Assembly: GCA_017744935.1 (NCBI GenBank) | Contig: JAGIAI010000004.1 | Coordinates: 62,001-126,000, forward strand | Direction: 5' to 3' | Origin: Variovorax sp. | GTDB lineage: Bacteria > Pseudomonadota > Gammaproteobacteria > Burkholderiales > Burkholderiaceae_C | Length of the DNA stretch: 64,000 nucleotides | In this document: piece by piece, positions 7,125 to 16,528 of the stretch | Position numbering within the stretch: position 1 is the first letter of the stretch | How the letters are laid out: each line of letters begins with the position of its first letter | The notes under the pieces: generated by a model | The model's database searches: none | The model's input: the letters and a program-made list of their open reading frames with translations, nothing else | Told to the model about the DNA's origin: nothing | Made by a program: the position numbers and the translations under genes

Positions 7125-8549
7125 ATGGACTATCCACCGTCAGGGCTTTCGCGTCGTGGCTTCATGGGTGGCGTTGGTGCCGGAGGCATGGCCCTTGGAG
7201 CCAGTCTGATGGGGCACACCGGAAGGGCAGCCGCCGCATCCGCGATCGACGTGAGCAAGGTCACCACGCCGGTGACCAGCGTGCCGACTCTGCCGAACGC
7301 CTACTACCTGACCAACGTCCGCTTCGAGACCGGCTTTGTCGAGGAAAAGAAGCCCTGGCTCGATGCGCCAGTCATCTCCCACACCAATACCGAACTGAAA
7401 ACGGTGCGCATCGCCAATGGCGCGATCGCCGAAATCCTGGAAACGAAGTCGGCTGTACCTGCAGACGCAGCGGTCTACGACGCGCAAGGTCAGTTGATGT
7501 TGCCGACCTTCCGGGACATGCACATCCATCTGGACAAGAGCTTCTACGGCGGGCCGTGGGAAGCGACGCTTCCCACGCAGCATGGCCGGGCAGACCGCGT
7601 CGCCCAGGAGCAGGAGCTTCTGCCCAAACTTCTCCCGATGGCCGAAGAGCGCACGGCTGCAATGATTCGTCTCATGCACTCGCAAGGCACGACGGTGTGC
7701 CGAAGCCACTGCAACGTCGATCCCGTCAGCAAGCTGGGCAATCTCGAACATCTCAAGGCATCGCTCGGGCGCTTCAAAGATGCGCTCGATTCAAAGATCA
7801 TCATCTTTCCGCAGCACGGCCTGTTGGCCTCGGACAGCGTGGGATTGATGCGCGAGGCGCTGAAGTCGGGTGGCGTCAGCTTTGTCGGCGGAGTCGATCC
7901 CACTTCTTTCGATCATGCGATGGAAAAGTCGGTCGACACGACCGTTCAGCTCGCGATCGATTTCAACGCCGGCATCGACATCCACATCCATGAGCCGCGC
8001 GCAACCGCCATTCCCGCATTCAATCGCTTCATGGATCACGTGGAGAAGAACAAGCAGTTGCAAGGCAACGTGACCTTCAGCCACGCTTATTCATTGGCCG
8101 AACTCTCCAAGGAAGAACTCAAGGACATTGCGGCCCGCATGAAGGCGCTGGACATCACCCTTGCCAGTGCGGTTCCGTTGGGCAAGGGCGCCATGCCACT
8201 GCGCGAACTGCATGAGGCGGGCGTCAAGGTGATCTGCGGCACTGACAGCGTCATGGACTGGTGGAATTCGTTTGGCAACTGCGACATCCTGCAAAAGGCG
8301 CAGGAGATTGCCCGGCTCCAGTACGCCAGCACCGAGTACGAGATCAGTCGAGCGCTGGGCTATGCGACCGGATTCGTCACGCCACTCAATGACAAAGGTG
8401 GGCAGGCGTGGCCGAAGGCGGGTGACGAGGCGAGCTTCAATCTTCTGCCCGCGAGTTGCTCGGCCGAGGCGGTTGCTCGACTACCCGTGCGCAATGCCGT
8501 GTTTCACAAGGGAAGACTCGTCTACGGTGCGGTGCCGAAGGCCGTCTGA
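7125..8549 (+). CDS. Tat-exported amidohydrolase, cytosine deaminase-like
   Basis: A 474-residue metal-dependent hydrolase. The N-terminus has a twin-arginine signal (SRRGFMGGVGAGGMALGASL, residues 9-28) followed by an Ala-rich cleavage region. The catalytic TIM barrel shows the HxH metal pair in FRDMHIHLDKS (about 130-140), a histidine in IDIHIHEPRA, another in TFSHAYS, and the metal Asp in CGTDSVMDWW. The HLDKS and TDSVMDWW spacing matches CodA-type cytosine/isocytosine deaminases. Export is unusual because characterised CodA enzymes are cytoplasmic. RBS AAGGAG precedes the ATG. The substrate could be another cyclic amide or N-heterocycle. Confidence 0.85.
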   Translation: MDYPPSGLSRRGFMGGVGAGGMALGASLMGHTGRAAAASAIDVSKVTTPVTSVPTLPNAYYLTNVRFETGFVEEKKPWLDAPVISHTNTELKTVRIANGAIAEILETKSAVPADAAVYDAQGQLMLPTFRDMHIHLDKSFYGGPWEATLPTQHGRADRVAQEQELLPKLLPMAEERTAAMIRLMHSQGTTVCRSHCNVDPVSKLGNLEHLKASLGRFKDALDSKIIIFPQHGLLASDSVGLMREALKSGGVSFVGGVDPTSFDHAMEKSVDTTVQLAIDFNAGIDIHIHEPRATAIPAFNRFMDHVEKNKQLQGNVTFSHAYSLAELSKEELKDIAARMKALDITLASAVPLGKGAMPLRELHEAGVKVICGTDSVMDWWNSFGNCDILQKAQEIARLQYASTEYEISRALGYATGFVTPLNDKGGQAWPKAGDEASFNLLPASCSAEAVARLPVRNAVFHKGRLVYGAVPKAV

Positions 8550-8620
8550 CCGAGAGGCGAATTGCACGCCGGGACCGATCCTCTTGCGCCACTACCGTCA
8601 TCGCCCCCACACTTGCTCGC

Positions 8621-9607
8621 ATGCCCGCCATCCCAACCCAGTCCCTTGCGGCGAGCGCCTGCCTACGGCGCTGGTCGACAGACGCCGTCGCGCCCGGACA
8701 GCGGCTGGACTATTGGGTGGGTGCAATCTGCGAAGGCTTCCTGGAAATGGATGCCACCAGTCCCTCGGCGACGGCCTTTGATTCAAGCCTGGAGTCGGTT
8801 TCGTGGGGCAACGTGGCCGTCAACCGGGTGCGCGGCAGCGCGCAGGACGTCTACCGCACGCGCGCGGCCATCGCGCGCAGCCGCGACAACTACCTCTACC
8901 TGCTCTGCAAGAGCGACTCGGCCTGGACGGCGGTCCAGGAGCAACGAAGCGCCCGGTTGTTGCCTGGCGACCTGGTCCTCGTGGACTCCACGCAGCGCTA
9001 TGAGTTTCACTTTCCGACCTCGGCAAACACGGTGTCGCTGCAACTGCATCCCGATTGGCTGGCCGCCTGGCTTCCCGACGTTCAGGCCGCGCTGTGCCAG
9101 CGGATCGACGGCAGCACCGGCTGGGGTGCAGTGTTGAGCGCATTCGCGCGCGAACTCACGCCGGAGATGGCGGCGGCGCCGCCGCTGCCATCGAGCGTGC
9201 TCATGGATCAGTTGGGAGCGCTGATGGCGCTCGCGATGGGTGGTGGGCCAACGCCAGACGCACGGGGCAATGTTCTTGGGTCGCTGCGACAGCGCATCCT
9301 TGACCGCGTCCGGGAGCAGCACGCGCAGCCCGGGTTGACGGCCAGCGCCGTCGCGACATTCCTCGGCATTTCGCCGCGAACCTTGCACCGCTGCCTGGCC
9401 CAGGACGGCATGACATTCGCAAAGCACCTGATGGCGTGCCGGATGACCGTCGCAGCGCGCCTGCTGTCCGACCCGCGATTCGACCGGCTCACCGTGGCCG
9501 AGATCGGCCGGCGCGTGGGTCTGCTCGACGCCTCGCACTTCGTGCGCGCATGTCGACTACACCTGGGTGCAACGCCCGCACAGATCCGCCGCAAGGCTCA
9601 GGAGTGA
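8621..9607 (+). CDS. AraC-family transcriptional regulator
   Basis: A 328-residue regulator. The N-terminal half resembles the cupin-like AraC sensor domain (SRDNYLYLLCKSDSAWT, LLPGDLVLVDSTQRYEF). The C-terminal 100 residues hold two helix-turn-helix motifs (LTASAVATFLGISPRTLHRC and VAEIGRRVGLLDASHFVRAC) and the family end GATPAQIRRKA. The start MPAIPTQSLA at 8621 is chosen because the longer frame overlaps the amidohydrolase gene. It probably controls the hydrolase at 9713 or the amidohydrolase upstream. Confidence 0.9.
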   Translation: MPAIPTQSLAASACLRRWSTDAVAPGQRLDYWVGAICEGFLEMDATSPSATAFDSSLESVSWGNVAVNRVRGSAQDVYRTRAAIARSRDNYLYLLCKSDSAWTAVQEQRSARLLPGDLVLVDSTQRYEFHFPTSANTVSLQLHPDWLAAWLPDVQAALCQRIDGSTGWGAVLSAFARELTPEMAAAPPLPSSVLMDQLGALMALAMGGGPTPDARGNVLGSLRQRILDRVREQHAQPGLTASAVATFLGISPRTLHRCLAQDGMTFAKHLMACRMTVAARLLSDPRFDRLTVAEIGRRVGLLDASHFVRACRLHLGATPAQIRRKAQE

Positions 9608-9712
9608 CCAGCGCGTGGCGCGAAGCGGCCACGGGCGTGGCACACGGCGGCCACGCGGTCGCCGGATGCCCTTCTAGATTGCAGTCTTTCATTTCCAACG
9701 AAGGAGACTGAG

Positions 9713-10441
9713 ATGTCCGACACCTATGTCCTTGTCCACGGCGCCTGGCACACAGGCAATGAACTGGAAGCCACGGCGGCCCACCTGCGTGAGGCGGGCC
9801 ACACCGTGCACTGTCCCACCCTGGCTGGCAACAGGCCCGGAGATGACCGCGCCGCATCGGACCTGTCGGGCGCCATCGACTCGCTGGTGAGCTTCTTGCA
9901 GCAGCGCGACCTGCGCGACGTGCGACTGGTCGGGCATAGCTATGGCGGCATGGTGATCTCGGGTGCCGCGGATCGCGCGCCTGAACGCCTTCGGCGCCTC
10001 ATCTATGTGAACGCGTTCGTCCCGCTCGATGGTCAATGCCTGAATGACCTTGTGCCGCCGCACTACGTGACTTTGTTCGACGCTGTGGCCGAAGCGAACG
10101 GCAACGCTGTGACCCTGCCCTTCGAAGTCTGGCGGGAAGCTTTCATCAACGACGCGGACCTGGCGTTGGCCAAAAGCAGCTACAGCAAGCTCAACCCGCA
10201 TCCCTATCGCACGTTCACGGAAAAGATCCGCCTGCGCGCGCCACTGGCAGCGCTGGCGCTGGGCAAGTCCTATGTGAACTGCCGGCAGGACACCGCGATG
10301 CCGCATGGGCTGCCGTGGCATCCCAGGCTGTCGGAACGGCTGGGGCTTTTTCGGCTGGTTGAATGCGACGGGAGCCACGAGATGTGGTTCAGCAATCCGC
10401 CGGTGCTGGCCCAGGCGATTCTGGCGGCCGGGCGAGATTGA
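9713..10441 (+). CDS. Alpha/beta hydrolase
   Basis: A 242-residue hydrolase with the catalytic nucleophile elbow GHSYGG (about residue 82) and the oxyanion segment VLVHGAWHTG near the start. A probable catalytic histidine lies in CDGSHEMWFSNP near the C-terminus. Size and motifs fit the salicylate-esterase/pyrethroid-hydrolase-like group (abhydrolase_6), which also includes hydroxynitrile lyases. The strong AAGGAG site 7 bp before ATG supports the start. It sits directly after the AraC regulator and probably hydrolyses a small ester; the substrate is unknown. Confidence 0.88.
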   Translation: MSDTYVLVHGAWHTGNELEATAAHLREAGHTVHCPTLAGNRPGDDRAASDLSGAIDSLVSFLQQRDLRDVRLVGHSYGGMVISGAADRAPERLRRLIYVNAFVPLDGQCLNDLVPPHYVTLFDAVAEANGNAVTLPFEVWREAFINDADLALAKSSYSKLNPHPYRTFTEKIRLRAPLAALALGKSYVNCRQDTAMPHGLPWHPRLSERLGLFRLVECDGSHEMWFSNPPVLAQAILAAGRD

Positions 10442-10591
10442 GCGCAGCGCGTGGGCCGAGAAGGCCTTGATAGGGGGCGACGGCGGAGCCCACGCCAGCT
10501 GCGAACGCTTGCGGTATCGACCCAACGAGCGCACATTTGCGCGTCTGGCGCTCCCCGTTGCGCCGGCTGAGCTCATCAGAAAGGACCGTTC

Positions 10592-11062
10592 ATGCGCTAT
10601 TCCGCGACCACCCTGGGCATTGCTGTTGTCGTTGCGTTCACCGCGGGCGTCGCCATGTCGCCATTGACGCGCCTTGCGATGTCCGAGGCGCACGCGCAGT
10701 CGGCGCCACTGGCACCTGCCGTCATCGACCTGATGGCGCTGAAGCATGGCGATCTGCCCACGACGTCAAACCCGGAGATGAACTCCAAGGGCCTCGTGAT
10801 CACGGACAACGCCACGATTGGCATCCAGTCCGGCAATGTCGCAAAGCACATGCATCCGAAGACCGACGAGATTCAATACATCATCGAAGGCAGCGGGGCG
10901 ATGTGGCTGGGTGGCGAGCGCAAGGACTTCAAGCCGGGAACCTTGATCGTGATTCCAAAGGGAACGGCACACGGTGGCAGCGTGGTGACCAGCGGTCCGG
11001 TCAAGGCCATCGCCATCAAGATCCCGCCTCAGCCAGCGGACGACACCGTGTTTCTCAACTGA
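10592..11062 (+). CDS. Exported cupin-domain protein
   Basis: A 156-residue protein with an N-terminal signal or anchor (TLGIAVVVAFTAGVAMSPL) and an AHAQ cleavage site around residue 35, then a single cupin barrel. The first cupin motif is seen in KHMHPKTDEIQYIIEGSGAM (His, His, Glu) and the second in GTLIVIPKGTAHGGSV (His). These residues could bind one metal ion. RBS AAAGGA supports the start. Function unknown; it could be a periplasmic isomerase, dioxygenase or binding protein. Confidence 0.82.
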   Translation: MRYSATTLGIAVVVAFTAGVAMSPLTRLAMSEAHAQSAPLAPAVIDLMALKHGDLPTTSNPEMNSKGLVITDNATIGIQSGNVAKHMHPKTDEIQYIIEGSGAMWLGGERKDFKPGTLIVIPKGTAHGGSVVTSGPVKAIAIKIPPQPADDTVFLN

Positions 11063-11068
11063 GAAGGC

Positions 11069-11296
11069 TCATGGCGAACGGTGAAGCCGCGGCGCCGAGA
11101 GCGCCTGCAGGCTTTCGCCGATGGCCGCATCGACGTTGCTCCACTTTCCTGACAGTTGCGCCGCGGCGAGCGCTTTCTCCAGGGCGCGGAGATCGCGAAC
11201 GCTGGGGGCTACCCTGATTTGGGCGATGGCCGCGGTTGGGTTGCCGGCGCGTAGTAGCGCCACGATCTTGACGGGCCAGGCTGAGGAGTGACTCAC
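11069..11296 (-). CDS. Small hypothetical protein
   Basis: A 75-residue product starting at GTG, converging on the cupin gene with 6 bp between the stops. It reads PVKIVALLRAGNPTAAIAQI near the start and ends SAPRLHRSP, a regular mix of helices with good codon bias. It looks like a real small soluble protein, but no family is recognised and no strong ribosome-binding site precedes it. Confidence 0.45.
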   Translation of the reverse strand: MSHSSAWPVKIVALLRAGNPTAAIAQIRVAPSVRDLRALEKALAAAQLSGKWSNVDAAIGESLQALSAPRLHRSP

Positions 11297-11339
11297 GGAG
11301 TTTCTTGGTATTGCGGTGAAAGCTGCATTGTCCGCACAG

Positions 11340-11366
11340 GGTCTGTAGGCATCAAGCCTACAGACC
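11340..11366. repeat. Perfect 11-bp stem-loop upstream of HAD-transketolase genes
   Basis: GGTCTGTAGGC (11340-11350), loop ATCAA, GCCTACAGACC (11356-11366). There is no T run on either side, so it is not an ordinary terminator. It lies 58 bp before the HAD gene and could be an operator, an RNA processing or stability element in the leader, or a dispersed palindrome. Confidence 0.6.
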
Positions 11367-11424
11367 GATCGGCAAGGTCGCCTTACAACCGTGGAATATC
11401 GCGACGCGAGAGATTCGTAGACCC

Positions 11425-12120
11425 ATGAACAACGATCTTGTCTTCCTCCTCGACGTCGACAACACCCTGCTCGACAACGATCGGATCATTGCGGACTTGC
11501 GCGACCATCTCGAGCGCGAGATCGGTGTCGCCGGCTTCGATCGCTACTGGGCGATCTTCGAGGCGCTGCGCGACCGGCTCGGCTACACGGACTACCTCGG
11601 TGCGTTGCAGAGCTACCGCGTCGACGTCGAGGAAAACGACGCCACGGCCTATCGGCTGCTGTCGCTGTCGACCTTCCTGATCGACTACCCGTTTCGCGAG
11701 CGCCTGTACCCGCGGGCCCTTGAAGTCATCGCGCGGCTCGGCCGCCTGGGAACGACGGTGATCCTCTCGGACGGCGACGTCGTCTTCCAGCCGCGAAAGG
11801 TCAAGTGCTCCGGCCTCTGGGACGCAGTCGAGGGGCGGGTGCTGATCTATGTCCACAAGGAGCGGAAGCTCGATGCCGTCCAGCGCTGCTACCCGGCGCG
11901 CCGCTACGTCATGGTCGATGACAAGCAGCGAATTCTGACGGCGATGAAGGAGGTGCTTGGCCGGCGCCTCATCACTGTCTTTCCGCGCCAGGGCCACTAC
12001 GCGCTTGACCCGGCGAACCTGGCCCGCTACCCAGCGGCCGACATGAGCGTCGAGCAGATCAGCGAGCTGCTCGAACCCGACTTCGAATCGCGGCTCAAAG
12101 CCATCCTGGAGAACAAATGA
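11425..12120 (+). CDS. HAD-superfamily hydrolase
   Basis: A 231-residue haloacid-dehalogenase-fold protein, probably a phosphatase. Motif I is [13 protein letters not shown] (nucleophile Asp, residue 10), motif II is TVILSDGD (Ser/Thr), and the motif III/IV region includes [11 protein letters not shown] helical cap sits between motifs I and II. The stop overlaps the ATG of the transketolase gene by 4 bp (ATGA), so the two are co-translated and probably act on the same sugar phosphates. Substrate unknown. Confidence 0.85.
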   Translation: MNNDLVFLLDVDNTLLDNDRIIADLRDHLEREIGVAGFDRYWAIFEALRDRLGYTDYLGALQSYRVDVEENDATAYRLLSLSTFLIDYPFRERLYPRALEVIARLGRLGTTVILSDGDVVFQPRKVKCSGLWDAVEGRVLIYVHKERKLDAVQRCYPARRYVMVDDKQRILTAMKEVLGRRLITVFPRQGHYALDPANLARYPAADMSVEQISELLEPDFESRLKAILENK

Positions 12121-14171
12121 ATGCTCCTGCCACGCTAGATCAGCAATGCATCGACACGCTGCGCTTCCTCTCTGTGGACATGGTGCAGCAGGCCAACAGC
12201 GGCCACCCTGGGTTGCCGCTCGGTGCCGCGCCGATGGCCTACGTGCTGTGGACGCGCTACTTGAAGCACCATCCCTCGAGCCCGCTGTGGTCCGACCGCG
12301 ATCGCTTCGTGCTTTCGGCCGGACACGGCTCGGCGCTGCTATATGCCCTGCTGCATGTGACCGGCTACGACCTGTCGATGGAAGACATCAAGCACTTTCG
12401 GCAGTGGGGCAGCAAGGCGCCGGGGCACCCGGAGCGCGGGCATACGGCGGGCGTCGAAGTCACCACCGGCCCGCTCGGCCAGGGCTTCGCCAACGCTGTC
12501 GGCATGGCCATCGCCGAGGCGCAACTTGCAGCGCGCTACAACCGCGACGGCCACCAGATCGTCGACCACCGCACGTGGGTGATCGCCAGCGACGGGGACC
12601 TGATGGAAGGTGTCGCTTCTGAAGCCGCATCGCTGGCGGGCCACCTGAAACTCGGCAAGCTGGTCTGCCTCTACGACAACAACTCGGTCACGCTTTCTGC
12701 TGGCACCGACATGACCTTCACCGAGGATCGCGCCAGGCGCTTCGAGGCCTACGGCTGGCAGGTTTTGAACATCGATGACGGCAACGATGTAGCGGCGATC
12801 GATGCCGCGCTCGCCACGGCCCGTGCCGACACGAGCAGGCCGTCGCTGATCCTCGTTCGCACCCACCTGGGCTTCGGCTCGCCCGAGCAGGACAGCTTCA
12901 AGGCGCATGGATCGCCCCTTGGTGCGGCCAACGTCAAGAAGACCAAGGAAACGCTCGGCTGGCCAGTCGAGCCGTCGTTTCTATTGCCCGAAACTGCGCT
13001 GGCCCGGTTCCGCGAAGCGCTCGCGTCCGGCATGGCTGCGGAGGCCGACTGGAACCAGCGCATGGCGGCGTATGGGGAGGCCTTTCCCGAACTTGCGCGC
13101 GAGTTGCAGGGCCGCTTGCACGGTGAACTGCCAAGCGGCTGGGATGCCGACGTGCCGGTATTCGCTACTGATGCCAAAGGCATGGCAACGCGCGTGGCCG
13201 GTGGCAAGGTGCTCAACGCCCTGGCGCCGAAGTTGCCGGCGCTCACGGGCGGCTCGGCCGACCTCGATCCATCGACGCACACTGCGATGAAAGGGCAGGG
13301 CGACTTCAACCCGTCGCTTGCACCGAAGCAAGGCAGCGAGGGCTCCGACGGTGGCGGCTGGAGCTACGCCGGCCGCAACATCCACTTCGGTGTTCGCGAG
13401 CACGCGATGGGAGCGATCGTCAACGGCTTGGCGGCGCATGGTGGGTTCATCGGCTACGGCTCGACCTTCCTGATCTTCTCCGACTACATGCGGCCACCGA
13501 TCCGGCTGGCTGCGCTCATGGGCCTGCACATCGTCCACGTCTTCACGCACGACAGCCTTGCGTTGGGTGAGGACGGGCCGACGCACCAGCCGATCGAGCA
13601 ACTCGCCAGCCTGCGCGCGATCCCTCGCCTGACGCTGCTGCGCCCGGGCGATGCCAACGAGACTGCTATCGCTTGGAAGATCGCAGTCGAGACGCGCGAC
13701 CGGCCCGTGCTGCTGGCGCTGACGCGGCAGGATGTCGCTACGGTCGATCGCAGTCGATACGCGAGTGCCGAAGGCGTGCGACGAGGCGCCTACGTCCTCA
13801 GTGATGCAGGGCCATCGCTGCCATCGCTCATCCTGATGGCAAGCGGCTCCGAAGTCGGCCTCATCCTCGCTGCCGTCGAGCGGCTCGGCGCCGAAGGCGT
13901 GGCGGTCCGCTGCGTGTCGATGCCAAGCTGGGACCTGTTCGAAATGCAGTCGCAGAGCTATCGCGACGAAGTGCTTCCGCCGCAGGTCACAGCGCGCCTC
14001 GCGGTGGAGCTTGGCGTTCGCCAGGGCTGGGATCGCTATATCGGACCACGCGGCGACATGGTTGGCATCGACCAATATGGCGCGTCAGCGCCGGCAGAGG
14101 TGCTCCTCGAGAAATACGGCTTCACAGTCGACCACGTTGTCGCGCGAGCGAAGAAGCTTCTCGCTGGCTGA
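12117..14171 (+). CDS. tkt: Transketolase (full length)
   Basis: A 684-residue thiamine-diphosphate enzyme that moves two-carbon ketol units between sugar phosphates. The ThDP site is visible as SDGDLMEG then YDNNSVT in the N-terminal domain, [12 protein letters not shown] near the start, and the catalytic glutamate region [20 protein letters not shown] in the Pyr domain. [20 protein letters not shown] carries the phosphate-side histidines. Length matches E. coli TktA. It is the second gene of the HAD-tkt pair and one of three transketolase systems in the window. Confidence 0.93.
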   Translation: MNAPATLDQQCIDTLRFLSVDMVQQANSGHPGLPLGAAPMAYVLWTRYLKHHPSSPLWSDRDRFVLSAGHGSALLYALLHVTGYDLSMEDIKHFRQWGSKAPGHPERGHTAGVEVTTGPLGQGFANAVGMAIAEAQLAARYNRDGHQIVDHRTWVIASDGDLMEGVASEAASLAGHLKLGKLVCLYDNNSVTLSAGTDMTFTEDRARRFEAYGWQVLNIDDGNDVAAIDAALATARADTSRPSLILVRTHLGFGSPEQDSFKAHGSPLGAANVKKTKETLGWPVEPSFLLPETALARFREALASGMAAEADWNQRMAAYGEAFPELARELQGRLHGELPSGWDADVPVFATDAKGMATRVAGGKVLNALAPKLPALTGGSADLDPSTHTAMKGQGDFNPSLAPKQGSEGSDGGGWSYAGRNIHFGVREHAMGAIVNGLAAHGGFIGYGSTFLIFSDYMRPPIRLAALMGLHIVHVFTHDSLALGEDGPTHQPIEQLASLRAIPRLTLLRPGDANETAIAWKIAVETRDRPVLLALTRQDVATVDRSRYASAEGVRRGAYVLSDAGPSLPSLILMASGSEVGLILAAVERLGAEGVAVRCVSMPSWDLFEMQSQSYRDEVLPPQVTARLAVELGVRQGWDRYIGPRGDMVGIDQYGASAPAEVLLEKYGFTVDHVVARAKKLLAG

Positions 14172-14277
14172 AGTCAGTCGGGAGCGATTGCGGTTGCGCT
14201 TGCTTCCCGCTACGCTCCCCACGCGCGATGGCGCGCACGCCGGCTGCGATTGCAATTGCGCGCGAGGAGGGGAAAGC

Positions 14278-15243
14278 ATGCTCAAGCGCACGCTGTTGCT
14301 CGGTGCCCTGTGCTGCGGGGCTGGATCCGTGCACGCCCAAAGCGATGCGCAGAAGCGACAGAAGGTCCATCGCATCGGCTACATCTCGGCAGCGGCCGAC
14401 CTGGAGCATTTCCAGGACGCGATGCGGAAGCTGGGCTATGTCGAGGGGGTCAATACGGTCCTGGTGGTCAGGATGGCAAGGGGTCAGCTTGGCCTCTTGC
14501 CATCCATGGCTACCGAGCTTGTGAGGCTGCAGGTGGAGGTCATCGTGGCCGCCAGTCCACCGGCGATTCAAGCGGCTAGAAACGCGACGTCAACGATCCC
14601 GATCGTGATGGCCATGACATCGGTTGATCCGGTTCGATCCGGGTTTGTCGCCAGTTTTGCGCACCCCGGCGGCAACATCACCGGCGTCGCCATGATCTCG
14701 GATGTCGTCGCCGGAAAGCGGCTCGAACTGCTGAGTGAAGTCCTGCCGAGATCGAAGGCCATTGCCGTCCTGACGCAGACCGGGCACACGGCAGGCCCGG
14801 GTCAAGTCGAAGCGGCGCATGTGGCAGCCCGGTCGCTTGGAAAGGAGTTGGTCGTATTCGAGGTCCGCGACGCCAGGGACTACGAGTCCGCCATTGCGCA
14901 AGCTGCCCGGCAATCGGCGGGAATGTTTGTGGTGTCGAACCCGACCTTCTTTGACGATCGCGACGCCATCGCGGGACTTGCCTTGCGAAATGGCCTACCG
15001 ACACTTTGTGAGTGGCAAGAGATGGCGGCGGCCGGATGCCTGATGGCTTACGGCCCCAGCGTGGAGGTGCTCCATCATCACGTTGCGACCTTCGTCGACC
15101 GGATCTTGCGGGGCGCGCGTGCAAGCGATCTACCGGTGGAGATGCCCATGAAGTTCGACCTCACGATCAACCTGGCGACCGCGAAGGCCCTCGGAATCGA
15201 CATCGACAAATCGCTGCTGGTACGGGCACAACTGATCCGTTGA
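14278..15243 (+). CDS. Lone ABC-type substrate-binding protein (PF04392-like)
   Basis: A 321-residue exported receptor. The signal peptide is LKRTLLLGALCCGAGSVHAQ. The mature part matches the ABC substrate-binding (TrpX-like, DUF534) family, with IGYISAAAD, GYVEGVN, TSTIPIVMAMTSVDPV, FAHPGGNITGVAM and RNGLPTLCEW. No permease or ATPase gene is near, so it is an orphan receptor or works with a remote transporter. ATG 14278 follows GAGGAGGGG; the longer frame overlaps the transketolase gene. Confidence 0.85.
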   Translation: MLKRTLLLGALCCGAGSVHAQSDAQKRQKVHRIGYISAAADLEHFQDAMRKLGYVEGVNTVLVVRMARGQLGLLPSMATELVRLQVEVIVAASPPAIQAARNATSTIPIVMAMTSVDPVRSGFVASFAHPGGNITGVAMISDVVAGKRLELLSEVLPRSKAIAVLTQTGHTAGPGQVEAAHVAARSLGKELVVFEVRDARDYESAIAQAARQSAGMFVVSNPTFFDDRDAIAGLALRNGLPTLCEWQEMAAAGCLMAYGPSVEVLHHHVATFVDRILRGARASDLPVEMPMKFDLTINLATAKALGIDIDKSLLVRAQLIR

Positions 15244-15260
15244 GACCTTGCAGCGCCAGC

Positions 15261-15551
15261 TCAAGCCCCTTCGACGATGCGAATCTCCCGGTCGGCGCCG
15301 TCGCCCAGCGCGGCCAGTGCTTCCTTGTAGGCCGGGCTGTCATGCGCGGCGATTGCCTGTTCGACACTGTCGAACTCGATCAGCACGGTGCGTTGCATCA
15401 CGCCAAGCTCATAGACCTTGGACGGCATGCCACGCGCCAGGAAGCGCGCGCCATTGTTTGTGAGTGCCGGGCCGGCGAGCTTTGCATACGCGGCGAGCTT
15501 GTCTGGGTCTTTGACTGCGCGATACGTGGATATCCAATAGGCTTTTGGCAT
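15261..15551 (-). CDS. DUF1330 protein
   Basis: A 96-residue alpha-beta dimeric-barrel protein. MPKAYWISTYRAVKDPDKLA at the start and RTVLIEFDSVEQAIAAHDSP in the middle are characteristic of DUF1330. Function unknown; relatives often sit beside catabolic genes. The start at 15551 is supported by the family start; the longer frame is spurious. It converges with the receptor gene at 15243 and diverges from the hydratase gene. Confidence 0.88.
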   Translation of the reverse strand: MPKAYWISTYRAVKDPDKLAAYAKLAGPALTNNGARFLARGMPSKVYELGVMQRTVLIEFDSVEQAIAAHDSPAYKEALAALGDGADREIRIVEGA

Positions 15552-15697
15552 CTGATTCCTTCTTCGATGTAATCGGTCGTGAAAAGGTGCAACTGTGCCG
15601 CGTGTCCTGATTCGCGGCAAGCTTCGACCACAACCCCTTGACAGCCCGAAGCCCGCCTAGAACACTGCCTGATCCCCCCCGTTCCATCGTCAGCCCC

Positions 15698-16492
15698 ATG
15701 ACTCCTGACGCCTTGCTGCAAGCCTATGACGAAGCGACGCTGTGGGCCCGCGACGTCGCCAACCCTGCACCGACCGACCTCGATGCTGCTTACCAGCAAG
15801 CCCTGAAGGTGCGCGCCTTGCGCATCGCGCGCGGCGAACGCCCGGTCGGCTACAAGATCGGCTTCACGAACCGGACCATCTGGGAGCGCTACGGCGTCTA
15901 TGCGCCGATCTGGGGGCCGGTGTGGGACACGACGGTCACGCACTGCGACGGGCACGGCTTCGTGGATGTGGCGCGCACTTGCCAGCCGCGGCTCGAGCCG
16001 GAGATCGTCTTCGGCATCGCGGCGACGCCGCCCTCCGATGCCAGTCTCGAAAGCCTGTTTGCCTGCGTCGATTGGGTCGCACCCGGCTTCGAGATCGTCC
16101 AGTCGCATTGCGCCTACTGGAAGTTCACCGCAGCGGAGACGGTGATGGACGGCGCCCTTCATGCACGGCTCCTGGTCGGCCGGCGTACGCCGGCCCGGGC
16201 GTTTGCCGAGTCCGGCGATGCGCTCGACCATCTGCTTGCGCGCACGCGCGTGCGGCTCCATCGCGGCGATGAGTTGAAAGAAGAGGGGACCGGCGTCAAC
16301 GTGCTCGACGGCCCGCTCCACGCGCTGCTTCACTTCGTGCGCGAATTGCAGCGCTGCCCCGGCGCACCCGTGCTGCGGGCAGGCGACGTGGTGACGACCG
16401 GCACCTGGACCGATGCCTGGCCGATCGAGCCGGGGCAGGTATGGCGCGCCGAATTCGACGCGCCTTTCAGGCCGATCGTGATCCAGACCTGA
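15698..16492 (+). CDS. 2-oxopent-4-enoate hydratase-like protein (FAH fold)
   Basis: A 264-residue protein of the MhpD/hydratase-decarboxylase branch of the FAH fold. KIGFTNRTIWERYGV near residue 70 carries the substrate-side region, and RLEPEIVFGI holds the metal-binding glutamates (E-x-E type), followed by VDWVAPGFEIVQSH. The end VVTTGTWTDAWPIEPGQVWR fits the family. In meta-cleavage pathways these enzymes hydrate 2-hydroxypentadienoate. The nearby aromatic hydroxylase makes that role plausible, although no ring-cleavage dioxygenase is present. Confidence 0.85.
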   Translation: MTPDALLQAYDEATLWARDVANPAPTDLDAAYQQALKVRALRIARGERPVGYKIGFTNRTIWERYGVYAPIWGPVWDTTVTHCDGHGFVDVARTCQPRLEPEIVFGIAATPPSDASLESLFACVDWVAPGFEIVQSHCAYWKFTAAETVMDGALHARLLVGRRTPARAFAESGDALDHLLARTRVRLHRGDELKEEGTGVNVLDGPLHALLHFVRELQRCPGAPVLRAGDVVTTGTWTDAWPIEPGQVWRAEFDAPFRPIVIQT

Positions 16493-16528
16493 CAGCGTCA
16501 GCGCGCGGGCATGGCGTCGAAGATCGCG

